A stretch of DNA of 64,000 bases from Bacteroidia bacterium (GCA_018401705.1 JAGYKL010000003.1:62001-126000), one strand, 5' to 3'. Shown: positions 29,339 through 41,316, counted from the stretch's first letter. Program-made: numbers and translations. The notes: a model not told the origin generated them from the letters alone.

Positions 29339-30643
29339 TTAAACACGTTTAATATCAGCCCCTAGCGCTTGCAATCTTGTATCTATATTTTGATATCCTC
29401 GGTCAATTTGCTCAATATTATCGATAATACTTTTGCCTTCGGCAGATAGAGCAGCAATTAGCAACGACACTCCTGCTCTAATATCTGGAGATGTCATTCG
29501 AATGCCTCTTAGTTGGTTTTTGCGGTTTAATCCGATGATAGTAGCACGATGAGGATCGCATAAAATAATCTGAGCCCCCATATCAATTAACTTATCTACA
29601 AAGAACAAACGGCTTTCAAACATTTTTTGATGAACTAAAACCGAGCCATTTGCCTGAGTTGCAACAACTAAAATAATACTTAGTAAATCTGGTGTAAATC
29701 CGGGCCATGGTGCGTCGGAAACAGTTAAAATAGACCCGTCGATATATTTATCTATCGTATATGAATCCTGCTGAGGAATAACGATATCATCTCCGTCCCT
29801 AATGACTTCAATACCAAGTTTTCTAAACACATCAGGAATAACTCCCAGGTGATCATACCCTGTGTCTTTAATGCGGATATTGCTTTGTGTCATTGCAGCT
29901 AATCCAATAAAAGACCCAATTTCAATCATATCTGGCAGCATTCTATGAGTGCACCCTCCGAGTTCCTCAACTCCTTCAATGGTAAGTAGGTTAGAGCCAA
30001 CACCTGAAATTTTAGCTCCCATGCTGTTGAGCATTTTACAAAGTTGCTGAATGTATGGCTCACAGGCAGCATTAAATATGGTTGTCTTACCTTTAGCCAT
30101 TGTAGCAGCCATCAAAATATTGGCTGTTCCAGTTACAGAAGCCTCATCGAGCAGCATATAATCACCAACAAGTTGCTTAGCTTCGACTTTATAGAAGCTG
30201 TCTACACTATCAAAATCGAAATTGGCGCCAAGTTTTTGAAAACCAATAAAGTGTGTATCCATTCTACGGCGACCAATTTTATCACCGCCTGGCTTAGGAA
30301 TATAACCTCTGCCAAATCGAGTAAGCAGTGGGCCAACAATCATTACTGAACCGCGGAGCGCAGAGCCTTTCTTTTTAAATTCTTCGGAAACAAGGAAATC
30401 AACATCCACATTGTCGGCCTTGAAAGACCATGAGCCGTTTCCAAGTTTATTGACAGTGACGCCTAAAGCAGCAAGAAGGTCAATTAATTTATTTACATCC
30501 ACAATGTCTGGGACATTGTGGATAATGCATTCTTCTGGGGTGAGAAGCACAGCGCATAATATTTGCAATGCTTCATTTTTTGCGCCTTGAGGGACAATCT
30601 CACCATGAAGGCGTTTCCCGCCTTGGATTTCAAATCTATTCAT
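29339..30643 (-). CDS. murA: UDP-N-acetylglucosamine 1-carboxyvinyltransferase
   Basis: MNRFEIQGGKRLHGEIVPQGAKNEALQ...; the ORF track extends to 30793 but the conserved N-terminus starts at ATG 30643. Confidence 0.95.
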   Translation of the reverse strand: MNRFEIQGGKRLHGEIVPQGAKNEALQILCAVLLTPEECIIHNVPDIVDVNKLIDLLAALGVTVNKLGNGSWSFKADNVDVDFLVSEEFKKKGSALRGSVMIVGPLLTRFGRGYIPKPGGDKIGRRRMDTHFIGFQKLGANFDFDSVDSFYKVEAKQLVGDYMLLDEASVTGTANILMAATMAKGKTTIFNAACEPYIQQLCKMLNSMGAKISGVGSNLLTIEGVEELGGCTHRMLPDMIEIGSFIGLAAMTQSNIRIKDTGYDHLGVIPDVFRKLGIEVIRDGDDIVIPQQDSYTIDKYIDGSILTVSDAPWPGFTPDLLSIILVVATQANGSVLVHQKMFESRLFFVDKLIDMGAQIILCDPHRATIIGLNRKNQLRGIRMTSPDIRAGVSLLIAALSAEGKSIIDNIEQIDRGYQNIDTRLQALGADIKRV

Positions 30644-30656
30644 ATAACGACAATAA

Positions 30657-31301
30657 CTAACTGTTACTGCCGCCGAATTTACGCTTGTAGTTTTTAGATT
30701 TACCTCTTCCTTTATTAAACTTCTTACCTTGTTGTTGTGAATAATTTTGTGAAACCGCTTCTGGCACGTATGCCAGCTTAGTTCCTTCCTCAATAATTAA
30801 TTCTCCGTTAGAAAGTTTTTTTAAATCAGAAATAATTAAATCATCTTGAACAGAATCCCTATTCCAAGTGAGATAAGCCTTTTTTAGGTTGTAAGCTATA
30901 GAGCTTGTAAGAGCTTCTTTAACCTCTCCATTTTCAAGGGATTTAGCTTTTTCAATAACTCGCTCTATTATTTTTCCATAATGCCTGAATTTAATATGAT
31001 TGCTTGGGTATTTAAGCGTTTCAGGCTTGGTTTGAAAACTTTCTCTGGAAGGTATAGGATAAGGTGAATCTACGTCTAGACGAAAGTCTGACATTATAAA
31101 TAAATGATCCCAAAGTTTGTGCTTAAAATCATTTACATCTCTTAGATGTGGATTTAGTTGCCCCATCACTGAAATTATATATCGGGCTCTTTTGTTTCTT
31201 TCTTCTCTATCGGAGATAGTAATGGCATCATCGACCATACGTTGAATGTGTCTGCCATATTCTGAAATAATCAGTCGAGGGCGCTGAGAATTGTATTCCA
31301 T
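30657..31301 (-). CDS. DUF4290 family protein
   Basis: LIISEYGRHIQRMVDDA...YIISVMGQLNPHLRDVNDFKHKLWDHL; basic C-terminal tail. Confidence 0.8.
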   Translation of the reverse strand: MEYNSQRPRLIISEYGRHIQRMVDDAITISDREERNKRARYIISVMGQLNPHLRDVNDFKHKLWDHLFIMSDFRLDVDSPYPIPSRESFQTKPETLKYPSNHIKFRHYGKIIERVIEKAKSLENGEVKEALTSSIAYNLKKAYLTWNRDSVQDDLIISDLKKLSNGELIIEEGTKLAYVPEAVSQNYSQQQGKKFNKGRGKSKNYKRKFGGSNS

Positions 31302-31372
31302 GAAATTTTAAATAGGAAAGATTGCTTATCAAAGATTATAATCTAAGTGTGAATAAAGAGTAAAAATTACCC

Positions 31373-33709
31373 CTAATCAACAATCTTTAGTTTTGCAAAC
31401 TTAAGTAATAATTGTTTTTGTCCTACCTCTTGGAAAAATACAGTAGCTTTTCTTTCCCCGCTTCGTCCTTCAATGTTCAGCACTTTGCCTTTTCCGAAGC
31501 GTTCATGAATAACCTGCATTCCTGCTTGTAAGTTATTAAGGTTGTCGGGTACAAAGGTGGTAACTTGCTTTTTAATAACAGTTTCAATGGGCTTGAACTG
31601 ATTTTTAGGTTTAGCTTCAATGGTTTTAGAGTCTCCAAAATTTCTAGGCTTAAAGGCAGGAGCTGGATCTTTTCTGTTAAAACCTCCATATCCTTGGCGA
31701 TCACTGGCAAAATCTATAAATCCTGAAGCTCTTGGGACATCGATATTGTCTAGTAAGGCAGGATCAATCTCTTGAATAAATCTGCTTGGTTCACCATGAG
31801 TAATCTGCCCCCAGCGGTATCTGGTTTGAGCATGGCTAATGGTTAAAAATTGCTCGGCTCTAGTAATTGCGACATAAAAAAGTCTTCTTTCTTCTTCAAG
31901 CTCTTCTATTGAGTTCAAGGAAAGTTGTGATGGGAAAAGATTTTCTTCCAATCCAACTATAAAAACAGATTTGAACTCTAAGCCCTTAGCAGCGTGAATT
32001 GTCATAAGAGAAACCTTATCAGGGTCAGTCTTATCATCTTCATCAGCGTCGGTTAGTAAGGCAATGTCTCGAATATATATATCTAGAGTTCTGTCGGCAA
32101 CTTCATCATCACTTTCAGGGAGTGTGTTAACGAATTCTTGAATACCATTCAATAATTCCTGCACGTTTTCATGCTTTGAGATTCCTTCCGGCGTTTTATC
32201 AGCCGATAGTTCTTTCAATAATCCCGAAGATTTGGCTATATGAATTCCAAGGGTGAAAGCATCTGTTGATTCAAGTCCGTGACGAAAGCTCTTAATCATA
32301 TTGACAAAGTCAATGATTTTTTTAGAGACTGTGCCTTTAATGGAAGGGTTATCTGCCATACCTGCAAGGAAATCCCAAATCGAAATCCCTTTTTCTGCAG
32401 CAGAGACTACTATCTTCTCAAGAGTAACCTTACCGATTCCTCTTGCTGGATAATTAATAACTCTCTTAAGCGCTTCTTCATCATTTGGATTAATAGTGAG
32501 TCTGAAATAGGCTATTAAATCTTTGATTTCTTTTCTTTTGTAAAAAGATAAGCCGCCAAAAATGCGATATGGAACACCTCTTTTTCTTAAAGCTTCTTCC
32601 ATAGCACGCGATTGCGCATTAGTGCGGTAGAGAATGGCAAAGTCTTGATGCGCAAGTTGATTTTCCATTCGTAAATCAAAAATCCGATTCACTACAAGTT
32701 GACCTTCCTCATTGTCTGTTGCAGCAGCGCACACTTTTATTTTGTCACCATTATGATTATCAGTCCAAACAACTTTCTTAAGCTGGGCCTGATTTTGTTT
32801 GATAACACCATTTGCGGCTTCCACGATTGTTTTTGTAGAACGATAGTTTTGTTCTAGTTTGAACATCTTAAGCTCAGGATAGTCTCTTTCAAAATTGAGG
32901 ATATTTTGGATGTTAGCACCTCGGAAAGCGTATATACTTTGAGCGTCATCACCAACAACACATATATTAAGGTATCTTGCTGCAAGTTTTTTGACTATGA
33001 GGTACTGGCTAAAATTAGTATCCTGATACTCATCAACCATGATATACCTGAATTTATCTTGATACTTTAGGAGTATTTCAGGGTAAGTGCGGAAAAGAAC
33101 ATTGGTTTTAAAGAGTAAATCATCAAAATCCATTGCTGATGATTTAAAACAACGCATCTCGTATGCTTGATAGACCAAACCGAGTTTGGGCTTGCCGCTC
33201 AATCTATCTTCTTCTGTGACATCTTTATTGTTGAGATATTCCTGTGAGGAGATTAAATTATTTTTGGCGTTTGAAATTCTGTTTAAAACAAGACCAGCCT
33301 TGTATATTTTATCATCTAGATTCATTTCACCAAGAATTGTTTTGATTAGACTCTTGGAGTCATCTGTATCGTAAATGGTGAAATTTGATGGATATCCAAG
33401 TTTTTCAGCCTCAAACCTAAGGATGCGTGCAAAAACTGAGTGAAAAGTGCCCATCCAGAGGTTGGCACTTTCGGTAGAGCCTACAATTTTGTAGATTCTA
33501 TCTTTCATTTCTCTTGCAGCTTTGTTTGTGAATGTGAGAGATAAAATATTGAAGGCGCTTACTCCATTTTTGAGTAAATGAGCTATTCTATATGTGAGTA
33601 CTCTTGTTTTTCCCGATCCTGCACCAGCAATAATCATCACCGGACCTTCTGTATTTAGAACAGCTTCGCGTTGAATAGGATTTAATTCGTCTAAGTAATG
33701 CGCATTCAT
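31373..33709 (-). CDS. UvrD/PcrA-type DNA helicase
   Basis: LNPIQREAV, GAGSGKT, VDEYQDTN, MTIHAAKGLEF motifs; likely start at ATG 33709 rather than 33829. Confidence 0.95.
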   Translation of the reverse strand: MNAHYLDELNPIQREAVLNTEGPVMIIAGAGSGKTRVLTYRIAHLLKNGVSAFNILSLTFTNKAAREMKDRIYKIVGSTESANLWMGTFHSVFARILRFEAEKLGYPSNFTIYDTDDSKSLIKTILGEMNLDDKIYKAGLVLNRISNAKNNLISSQEYLNNKDVTEEDRLSGKPKLGLVYQAYEMRCFKSSAMDFDDLLFKTNVLFRTYPEILLKYQDKFRYIMVDEYQDTNFSQYLIVKKLAARYLNICVVGDDAQSIYAFRGANIQNILNFERDYPELKMFKLEQNYRSTKTIVEAANGVIKQNQAQLKKVVWTDNHNGDKIKVCAAATDNEEGQLVVNRIFDLRMENQLAHQDFAILYRTNAQSRAMEEALRKRGVPYRIFGGLSFYKRKEIKDLIAYFRLTINPNDEEALKRVINYPARGIGKVTLEKIVVSAAEKGISIWDFLAGMADNPSIKGTVSKKIIDFVNMIKSFRHGLESTDAFTLGIHIAKSSGLLKELSADKTPEGISKHENVQELLNGIQEFVNTLPESDDEVADRTLDIYIRDIALLTDADEDDKTDPDKVSLMTIHAAKGLEFKSVFIVGLEENLFPSQLSLNSIEELEEERRLFYVAITRAEQFLTISHAQTRYRWGQITHGEPSRFIQEIDPALLDNIDVPRASGFIDFASDRQGYGGFNRKDPAPAFKPRNFGDSKTIEAKPKNQFKPIETVIKKQVTTFVPDNLNNLQAGMQVIHERFGKGKVLNIEGRSGERKATVFFQEVGQKQLLLKFAKLKIVD

Positions 33710-33908
33710 GGCGGTAAAAGTAAGGAATGCTTCCTTGTGAGAGGTAGGAAGATATTCACATAAAATATGAAATCTAGAGATAAAAAAAGTAATATTTCTT
33801 ATACTAATGTTTAGCTCGATTTTGCCCAATTAGAAATGTAAATGGGAAAATTAACAGACATTTATATAAAAACCTTGAAATTTTTTTATTCGCAACTGTT
33901 TGTTAATC

Positions 33909-33929
33909 AAAACAACTTACTATCTTTGC
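33909..33929 (+). promoter_or_regulatory. Promoter of the rpsL (str) operon
   Basis: AAAACAACTTACTATCTTTGC with upstream TTTG; TAtcTTTG -7 element. Confidence 0.7.
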
Positions 33930-33995
33930 GCTCCCAAAAAATGGGCAAAAACCAGAATTCAAGAATTTAATATCCATACATTCAACGATTAAAGC

Positions 33996-34403
33996 ATGCC
34001 TACAATTCAGCAGCTTGTGCGTAAAGGACGCAATGTAAACTCGGCTAAATCTAAGTCTCCAGCTTTGGACTCATGTCCTCAGCGTCGTGGAGTTTGTACT
34101 CGTGTTTATACAACAACACCAAAGAAGCCAAACTCAGCTATGCGTAAAGTAGCTCGTGTTCGCTTAACAAATTCAAAAGAAGTGAATGCTTACATTCCAG
34201 GAGAAGGTCACAACCTTCAAGAGCACAGTATTGTGCTTATTCGTGGAGGAAGGGTAAAAGATTTACCGGGTGTAAGATATCACATTGTTCGCGGAGCCTT
34301 AGATACTTCAGGTGTTGAAGGTAGAAATCAGCGTCGTTCGAAATATGGTACTAAGAGACCAAAACCAGGTCAAGCTGCTGCTACAACCAAAAAGAAAAAG
34401 TAA
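33996..34403 (+). CDS. rpsL: 30S ribosomal protein S12
   Basis: [12 protein letters not shown]...[18 protein letters not shown]. Confidence 0.98.
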   Translation: MPTIQQLVRKGRNVNSAKSKSPALDSCPQRRGVCTRVYTTTPKKPNSAMRKVARVRLTNSKEVNAYIPGEGHNLQEHSIVLIRGGRVKDLPGVRYHIVRGALDTSGVEGRNQRRSKYGTKRPKPGQAAATTKKKK

Positions 34404-34437
34404 TTCAATTAACTAATAAATGTTTGTCCTCTGACCG

Positions 34438-34905
34438 ATGAGAAAGACGACCCCCAAAAGAATAGCACGAACACCGGATCCACGTTTTAATGACGCTTTG
34501 GTTACCCGTTTCGTAAACAACCTGATGATGGATGGAAAAAAGAGCGTGGCCTTCGCTATTTTTTATGATGCAATGGATATCGTAGAAAAAAGAACTGAAG
34601 AAAGCGGTCATGAAGTATGGAAACGTGCTCTTGAAAATGTAAGTCCGGCTGTCGAGGTAAAAAGCCGCCGAGTAGGAGGTGCAACTTTTCAGATTCCTCA
34701 GGAAATACGTCCAGACCGTCGTACAGCTTTAGGTATTAAGTGGTTAATTTCTTACTCAAGAAAGCGTAATGAGAAGTCAATGGCTCAGCGTTTAGCTTCA
34801 GAAGTAATTGCTGCATCAAAAGGTGAAGGGGCTGCTCACAAAAAGAAAGAAGACACTCACCGCATGGCAGAAGCTAACAAGGCATTCTCTCATTTCCGTT
34901 TCTAA
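34438..34905 (+). CDS. rpsG: 30S ribosomal protein S7
   Basis: S7 family sequence; context. Confidence 0.98.
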   Translation: MRKTTPKRIARTPDPRFNDALVTRFVNNLMMDGKKSVAFAIFYDAMDIVEKRTEESGHEVWKRALENVSPAVEVKSRRVGGATFQIPQEIRPDRRTALGIKWLISYSRKRNEKSMAQRLASEVIAASKGEGAAHKKKEDTHRMAEANKAFSHFRF

Positions 34906-34928
34906 TAACTCATAGTTTATAAAACAAA

Positions 34929-37034
34929 ATGTCACAAGACCTTAAATACACGCGAAACATTGGTATTGCAGCTCACATTGATGCTGGAAAAACCACTACA
35001 ACTGAGCGTATTCTTTACTATACCGGAGTTAATCACAAAATCGGTGAGGTTCATGACGGTGCTGCTACAATGGACTGGATGGTTCAGGAGCAGGAGCGCG
35101 GTATCACAATTACTTCTGCAGCAACAACTTGCTTTTGGAATTATCGTGATAACAAATACAAGATAAACATTATCGATACTCCAGGTCACGTTGACTTCAC
35201 CGTTGAAGTGAACAGATCTTTAAGAGTTTTGGATGGTCTTGTTTTCCTTTTTTCAGCTGTTGATGGTGTTGAACCACAGTCTGAGACAAATTGGAGACTT
35301 GCAGATAATTATAATGTTACTCGTATAGGATTTGTGAATAAGATGGACCGTCAAGGGGCTGACTTCTTGGCTGTTGTTAAACAGGTTCGTGAAATTCTTG
35401 GTGGTAATGCTATTCCTCTTCAGATTCCGATTGGAGCTGAAGAAACTTTTCGTGGGGTAGTTGATTTAATTAACTTCAGAGGAATCGAATGGAATGAAGA
35501 AGATAAGGGAATGACTTTCAATATTGTTCCTATTCCTGATGACCTTATTGATGAGGCTACTGAATGGAGAGGTAAACTCCTTGAAGAAATTGCTGAATAC
35601 GATGACTCTTTAATGGAGAAATTCTTTGAAGATCCAGAGTCTATTTCAGAAGCAGAAATTCTTGGAGCTCTTCGTCAAGCTTGTCTTGCAAATAAGATTA
35701 TTCCTATGGTTTGTGGTTCATCTTTCAAGAATAAAGGTGTACAAACAATGTTAGATCTTGTTATGGAATTGATGCCAAGTCCATTAGACAGAGAAAACAT
35801 CAAAGGAACGCATCCTGATACTGGTGAGGAGATATCTCGTCGTCCAGATCCTAAAGGACCTTTCTCTGCACTTGCATTTAAAATTGCAACTGACCCATTT
35901 GTTGGTCGTTTGTGTTTCTTCCGTTCTTATTCTGGAAGATTAGATGCTGGTTCTTATGTTCTTAACACAAGAAGTGGAAACAAAGAACGTATTAGCCGTA
36001 TTTTCCAAATGCATGCTAATAAGCAAAATGCTATTGATTATATTGAGGCTGGTGATATTGGAGCTGCTGTTGGATTCAAGGATATAAAAACTGGAGATAC
36101 TCTTTGTGATGAGAAGAATCCAATTATTCTTGAAGCAATGAATTTCCCTGACCCAGTTATTGGTATCGCTATTGAGCCTAAAACTCAAGCCGATGTTGAT
36201 AAACTTGGCATGGCATTATCAAAACTTGCTGAAGAGGATCCAACTTTCCGTGTTAAAACTGATGAAGATTCAGGACAAACAATTATCAGCGGAATGGGTG
36301 AACTTCACCTTGAAATCATTCTTGACAGATTAAAGAGAGAATTCAAGGTTGAGTGTAATCAAGGAGCACCTCAGGTTAATTACAAAGAGGCTATTACTGG
36401 AACAGTTACACACCGCGAGGTTTATAAAAAGCAAACTGGTGGTCGTGGTAAATTTGCCGATATTGTTGTTACGATTTCTCCTGCAGAGGAAGGTAAGGAA
36501 GGTCTTACTTTCGAAAATCAGGTAGTTGGTGGTAATATTCCACGTGAATATATTCCATCAGTGGAGAAAGGCTTTAAAACTGCAATGCAGAATGGTGTTC
36601 TTGCAGGATTTACAATGGATAGTTTGAAAGTTACTCTTTCTGATGGGTCATACCATGCAGTTGACTCTGACTCTCTATCATTTGAGATTTGTGCAAGAAG
36701 CGCATTCCGTGAAGCTCTTCCAAAGGCAAAACCAATTCTACTTGAGCCTATCATGAAAGTTGAAGTGTTAACTCCTGAGGATTACATGGGAGATATCATT
36801 GGTGACCTTAACAAACGTCGTGGTCAACTGGAGGGAATGGATAGTCGTGCTGGTGCACAGGTTATTCGTGCAAAAGTTCCTCTAAGCGAAATGTTTGGAT
36901 ACGTAACAACTCTTCGTACTATTTCTTCCGGTCGTGCTACCTCTACAATGGAACCTTCTCACTATGCAGAAGCTCCACGTCAGATTGCCGATGAAGTAAT
37001 TGCAAAATCAAAAGGTAAAGCAGCATCTGTTTAA
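34929..37034 (+). CDS. fusA: Elongation factor G
   Basis: [36 protein letters not shown]. Confidence 0.98.
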   Translation: MSQDLKYTRNIGIAAHIDAGKTTTTERILYYTGVNHKIGEVHDGAATMDWMVQEQERGITITSAATTCFWNYRDNKYKINIIDTPGHVDFTVEVNRSLRVLDGLVFLFSAVDGVEPQSETNWRLADNYNVTRIGFVNKMDRQGADFLAVVKQVREILGGNAIPLQIPIGAEETFRGVVDLINFRGIEWNEEDKGMTFNIVPIPDDLIDEATEWRGKLLEEIAEYDDSLMEKFFEDPESISEAEILGALRQACLANKIIPMVCGSSFKNKGVQTMLDLVMELMPSPLDRENIKGTHPDTGEEISRRPDPKGPFSALAFKIATDPFVGRLCFFRSYSGRLDAGSYVLNTRSGNKERISRIFQMHANKQNAIDYIEAGDIGAAVGFKDIKTGDTLCDEKNPIILEAMNFPDPVIGIAIEPKTQADVDKLGMALSKLAEEDPTFRVKTDEDSGQTIISGMGELHLEIILDRLKREFKVECNQGAPQVNYKEAITGTVTHREVYKKQTGGRGKFADIVVTISPAEEGKEGLTFENQVVGGNIPREYIPSVEKGFKTAMQNGVLAGFTMDSLKVTLSDGSYHAVDSDSLSFEICARSAFREALPKAKPILLEPIMKVEVLTPEDYMGDIIGDLNKRRGQLEGMDSRAGAQVIRAKVPLSEMFGYVTTLRTISSGRATSTMEPSHYAEAPRQIADEVIAKSKGKAASV

Positions 37035-37055
37035 TTCGTTCTTTATATACTCCAA

Positions 37056-37361
37056 ATGAGTCAGAAAATCAGAATCAAGCTCAAGTCGTACGATTACAAT
37101 CTTGTAGATAAATCGGCTGAGAAAATTGTAAAAACGGTAAAATCTACCGGGGCAGTTGTAAGTGGTCCAATTCCATTGCCAACAAACAAAAAGATTTACA
37201 CTGTACTAAGATCTCCGCATGTTAATAAGAAAGCAAGGGAGCAATTTCAACTTTGTGCTTACAAGCGATTGATGGATATCTACAGCACAACTTCAAAAAC
37301 TGTAGATGCTCTAATGAAGCTCGAGCTTCCAAGTGGTGTAGAAGTAGAGATCAAAGTTTAG
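37056..37361 (+). CDS. rpsJ: 30S ribosomal protein S10
   Basis: S10 family sequence. Confidence 0.98.
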   Translation: MSQKIRIKLKSYDYNLVDKSAEKIVKTVKSTGAVVSGPIPLPTNKKIYTVLRSPHVNKKAREQFQLCAYKRLMDIYSTTSKTVDALMKLELPSGVEVEIKV

Positions 37362-37395
37362 TTTCAAGAAAAAGAATAGTAACAAGTAATATAAA

Positions 37396-38013
37396 ATGTC
37401 AGGTCTAATCGGAAAAAAAATCGGAATGACTAGCATCTTTAGTGCCGCTGGTAAGAACGTACCATGCACAATTATAGAGGCCGGTCCTTGCGTAGTTACG
37501 CAAGTAAAAACCATCGAATCGGATGGTTACAACGCAGTTCAACTGGCGTTTGACGAAAAAAAAGAGAAGCATACTTCTGCAGCAATGCAAGGTCACTTTA
37601 AAAAAGCTTCTACAGCACCTAAACGTAAGGTTGCAGAGTTCCGTTTCTTTGAAACAGAGCGTAATCTTGGAGAAACAATCACTGTTGATCTTTTCAACGA
37701 AGGAGAATATGTAGATGTGATTGGGAATTCAAAAGGAAAAGGTTTTCAGGGAGTAGTTAAACGTCACAACTTTAGTGGTGTCGGTATGGGTACTCACGGT
37801 CAGCACAATAGAATGCGTGCTCCAGGATCTCTTGGTGCATCTTCTTATCCTTCTCGTGTATTCAAAGGAATGCGCATGGCTGGCCAGACTGGCGGAGGCC
37901 GAGTTAAAGTACAAAACTTAATCGTTTTGAAAGTTTTACCAGAGCAGAATCTTATTGTTGTTCAGGGAGCTATCCCAGGGCCAAAAGGTTCTTACGTAAT
38001 GATTGAAAAGTAA
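37396..38013 (+). CDS. rplC: 50S ribosomal protein L3
   Basis: L3 family sequence ([13 protein letters not shown]). Confidence 0.98.
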   Translation: MSGLIGKKIGMTSIFSAAGKNVPCTIIEAGPCVVTQVKTIESDGYNAVQLAFDEKKEKHTSAAMQGHFKKASTAPKRKVAEFRFFETERNLGETITVDLFNEGEYVDVIGNSKGKGFQGVVKRHNFSGVGMGTHGQHNRMRAPGSLGASSYPSRVFKGMRMAGQTGGGRVKVQNLIVLKVLPEQNLIVVQGAIPGPKGSYVMIEK

Positions 38014-38014
38014 C

Positions 38015-38647
38015 ATGGAACTTGCAGTATTAAATTCTAACGGTCAAGAGACCGGCCGTAAAGTAAAGCTGGATAGCTCAGTTTTCGGTATTGAACCAAA
38101 CGACCATGCGATTTATCTTGATGTGAAGCAAATTCTTGCTAACCGTCGTCAAGGTACTCATAAGTCTAAGGAGCGCGCAGAGATTAACCATTCAACCCGC
38201 AAGATTAAGCGTCAAAAGGGTACAGGTGGAGCTCGTGCAGGTAGCATCAAATCACCAGTTTTTGTTGGTGGAGGTCGCATATTTGGACCACGTCCACGTA
38301 ATTATTCTTTTGCACTTAACAAGAAAGTTAAGCAATTAGCTAGAAAGTCTGCTTTAACTTATAAAGCAAAAGAAAATGGAATTGTGCTTCTAGAAGGCCT
38401 TTCTATGGATGCACCTTCAACTAAGAGTTTTGTCGGATTATTAAAGAATCTGAATCTTACTGGTAAGAAGACCTTAGTGGTTATACCAGAGCAAAACTCT
38501 GCTATATATCTTTCTTCACGAAATATTGAAAGAAGCAAAGTGGTTGTTGCAACAGATTTAAACACATATGACATTTTAAATGCCGGATCATTGGTTTTAT
38601 TTGAAAAGTCAGTGGCTACAATTGAAAATCTTTTAACACAAAACTAA
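38015..38647 (+). CDS. rplD: 50S ribosomal protein L4
   Basis: L4 family ([13 protein letters not shown]...GGARAGS); ATG 38015 just after the rplC stop. Confidence 0.97.
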   Translation: MELAVLNSNGQETGRKVKLDSSVFGIEPNDHAIYLDVKQILANRRQGTHKSKERAEINHSTRKIKRQKGTGGARAGSIKSPVFVGGGRIFGPRPRNYSFALNKKVKQLARKSALTYKAKENGIVLLEGLSMDAPSTKSFVGLLKNLNLTGKKTLVVIPEQNSAIYLSSRNIERSKVVVATDLNTYDILNAGSLVLFEKSVATIENLLTQN

Positions 38648-38648
38648 T

Positions 38649-38939
38649 ATGAGCATCATCATTAAACCGATCATCACTGAAAAGATGAGTGGCCTCACAG
38701 AGAAGATGAACCGCTATGGTTTTGTCGTTGATTGGGAAGCCAATAAGGTAGAAATCAAGAAAGCTGTGGAGCAGCTTTATGGAGTAAATGTAGAGTCGGT
38801 GCGTACTATGAGGTACATCGGCAAAGTAAAAATGCGTAATACGAAAAGTGGTATTAACTCTGGCCTAACTGGTCGCTGTAAGAAGGCTATTGTGTCTCTT
38901 GCTGAAGGCGATACCATTGACTTTTACAGTAACGTTTGA
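38649..38939 (+). CDS. rplW: 50S ribosomal protein L23
   Basis: L23 family (IIKPIITEKM). Confidence 0.97.
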   Translation: MSIIIKPIITEKMSGLTEKMNRYGFVVDWEANKVEIKKAVEQLYGVNVESVRTMRYIGKVKMRNTKSGINSGLTGRCKKAIVSLAEGDTIDFYSNV

Positions 38940-38945
38940 TAAGAA

Positions 38946-39770
38946 ATGGGACTAAAGAAATTCAATCCGATCACTCCGGGAACTAGATTTAAAGTTGCCG
39001 ATACTTACAGTGACATAACCACTAATGAGCCTGAGAAGTCTCTATTGGTTAAACAGAATAAATCAGGTGGTAGAAATCACGCTGGTAAGATGACTATGCG
39101 CTACATCGGTGGTGGTCACAAACAAAGATATCGCGTTATCGACTTTAAAAGAGATAAGCATGATGTACCAGCTAAGGTTGCTACTATTGAGTACGATCCA
39201 AACCGTTCAGCTAGAATTGCCCTATTGCAATATGCTGATGGTGAGAAAAGGTACATTTTAGCGCCTCAAGGGCTAGAGGTTGGTATGACTGTAATGTCAG
39301 GCACTAAGGCTCCAATTGAACCTGGGAATGCTTTATTCTTGAAAGATATACCACTAGGTTCTATGATTCATCATATTGAGTTAAGACCTGGGCAAGGGGC
39401 TAGTTTAGTGCGTTCTGCCGGAGTTTCTGCCCAGCTAGCAGCTAAGGATGGTAAGTATGCTATCGTGAAGTTGCCTTCTGGTGAGACTAGAATGATACTT
39501 GCTTCATGCATGGCTGTTATTGGAACTGTTTCTAATGGAGATCATCGCTTGGTGCGTTCTGGTAAAGCTGGCCGTAGTCGTTGGTTAGGTCGTCGTCCAA
39601 GAAATAGAGGTGTTTCTATGAACCCTGTAGATCACCCAATGGGTGGAGGTGAGGGCCGTTCTTCTGGAGGTCATCCTAGAAGCCGTAACGGTATTCCAGC
39701 TAAAGGATATAAAACACGTTATCCTAAGAAAAATAGTTCGAGATTAATCATCGAGCGTCGTAAAAAATAA
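38946..39770 (+). CDS. rplB: 50S ribosomal protein L2
   Basis: L2 family ([19 protein letters not shown]). Confidence 0.98.
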   Translation: MGLKKFNPITPGTRFKVADTYSDITTNEPEKSLLVKQNKSGGRNHAGKMTMRYIGGGHKQRYRVIDFKRDKHDVPAKVATIEYDPNRSARIALLQYADGEKRYILAPQGLEVGMTVMSGTKAPIEPGNALFLKDIPLGSMIHHIELRPGQGASLVRSAGVSAQLAAKDGKYAIVKLPSGETRMILASCMAVIGTVSNGDHRLVRSGKAGRSRWLGRRPRNRGVSMNPVDHPMGGGEGRSSGGHPRSRNGIPAKGYKTRYPKKNSSRLIIERRKK

Positions 39771-39798
39771 TTTTGTTCAACACTGAGATATAATTTTC

Positions 39799-40080
39799 AT
39801 GAGCCGTTCACTTAAAAAAGGTCCGTTTATCGATTACAAACTCGAACGCAAAGTTTTTACCCAGATTGAATCTGGTAAAAAGTCTGTGATTAAAACGTGG
39901 GCCCGTCGTTCAATGATTTCTCCGGATTTTGTTGGGCAAACAATTGCCGTTCACAACGGAAATAAATTTATCCCTGTATATGTTACTGAAAATATGGTGG
40001 GTCATAAATTAGGTGAATTTGCACCTACAAGGACTTACCGTGGACACGCAGGTAACAGAAAAGATAAGGGTAGAAAATAA
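39799..40080 (+). CDS. rpsS: 30S ribosomal protein S19
   Basis: [15 protein letters not shown]. Confidence 0.98.
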   Translation: MSRSLKKGPFIDYKLERKVFTQIESGKKSVIKTWARRSMISPDFVGQTIAVHNGNKFIPVYVTENMVGHKLGEFAPTRTYRGHAGNRKDKGRK

Positions 40081-40108
40081 TTGCTAATCGTTCTTTATAA
40101 AAGATAAA

Positions 40109-40516
40109 ATGGGAGCCAGAAAAAAACTCCGTGCTGATGCACTTAAGGCCGAGAGGCGCACAATCGCATTTGCCAAATTGAATAACTGTCCAACTTCGCC
40201 GCGTAAGATGCGTCTTGTGGCTGACCTTGTAAGAGGTGTTGAAGTAGAGCAAGCACTTTCAATTTTAAAGTATACTAACAAAGAAGCAGCTATTCGTGTA
40301 GAAAAGCTTTTACTTTCTGCTATTGCCAATTGGCAAGCGAAAAATGAAGGTAAAAGACTTGAAGATAGTAATGTTTTCATCAAAGAAATAAAAGTTGATG
40401 GAGCTCGCATGTTGAAACGTCTTCGTCCTGCTCCGCAGGGAAGAGGATACAGAATTCGCAAGCGTTCTAACCATGTAACAATGGTTCTTGATTCAAAAAC
40501 AGTAGCAGCTAATTAA
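40109..40516 (+). CDS. rplV: 50S ribosomal protein L22
   Basis: L22 family; context. Confidence 0.97.
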   Translation: MGARKKLRADALKAERRTIAFAKLNNCPTSPRKMRLVADLVRGVEVEQALSILKYTNKEAAIRVEKLLLSAIANWQAKNEGKRLEDSNVFIKEIKVDGARMLKRLRPAPQGRGYRIRKRSNHVTMVLDSKTVAAN

Positions 40517-40540
40517 TCATTTACAGTTAAGATAACCTAC

Positions 40541-41269
40541 ATGGGACAAAAATGTAATCCAATTGCTCTTCGTTTGGGCATTATTCGTGGTTGGGACTCC
40601 AACTGGTATGGAGGTCGTAATTATGGCGATAAGCTTGTTGAAGACCACAAGATTCGTAAATACCTCGCTGCTCGTTTAACGAAAGCAAGTGTTTCAAAGA
40701 TCATTATTGAACGTACACTTAAGCTTGTTACTGTAACAATTAATACTGCTCGCCCAGGAATTATAATTGGAAAGGGCGGCCAGGAAGTTGACAAACTTAA
40801 AGAGGAGCTTAAGAAGCTTACCAAGAAAGAAGTTCAGATTAATATTTTTGAAATTAAACGTCCTGAGCTTGACGCACGATTAGTTGCTGATGGAATTGCT
40901 CGTCAATTAGAAGGTAGAATTTCCTTTCGTAGAGCAATGAAGACTTCAATAGCTTCAACAATGAGAATGGGAGCTGAGGGTATAAAGACTAAATGCAGTG
41001 GTCGTCTTGGAGGTGCTGAGATGGCTCGTGTTGAAGGTTATAAGGAAGGAAGAACTCCATTACATACCTTGCGTGCTGATATTGATTATGCATTAACTGA
41101 AGCTCATACCACTTATGGTAGGATAGGAGTTAAGGTATGGATTTGTAAGGGAGAAATTTTCGGAAAGAGAGATTTATCGCCAAATATTGGAATGGCTGCT
41201 CAGAAGTCTGGAGGCAATTCTAACCAAGGAGGAGACCGCAGAGGTGGTGGTCGCCGCAGAGGAAAGTAA
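40541..41269 (+). CDS. rpsC: 30S ribosomal protein S3
   Basis: [25 protein letters not shown] motif [13 protein letters not shown]. Confidence 0.98.
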   Translation: MGQKCNPIALRLGIIRGWDSNWYGGRNYGDKLVEDHKIRKYLAARLTKASVSKIIIERTLKLVTVTINTARPGIIIGKGGQEVDKLKEELKKLTKKEVQINIFEIKRPELDARLVADGIARQLEGRISFRRAMKTSIASTMRMGAEGIKTKCSGRLGGAEMARVEGYKEGRTPLHTLRADIDYALTEAHTTYGRIGVKVWICKGEIFGKRDLSPNIGMAAQKSGGNSNQGGDRRGGGRRRGK

Positions 41270-41284
41270 TTTATCTGATGAATT

Positions 41285-41316
41285 AAAAGGGGAAACTTGG
41301 TCGTTTCCCCTTTTTT
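41285..41316 (+). terminator. Strong intrinsic terminator between rpsC and rplP
   Basis: AAAAGGGGAAAC-TTGGTC-GTTTCCCCTTTTTT, perfect 12-bp stem with T-tract. Confidence 0.95.

Noticed and set aside
30644-30793. 50-aa N-terminal extension of MurA in the ORF track
   Set aside because: It overlaps the upstream DUF4290 gene and the MurA homology begins at MNRFEIQGG (ATG 30643)
33710-33829. 40-aa N-terminal extension of the UvrD-like helicase
   Set aside because: No helicase similarity; conserved start MNAHYLDELNPIQREAVL begins at 33709
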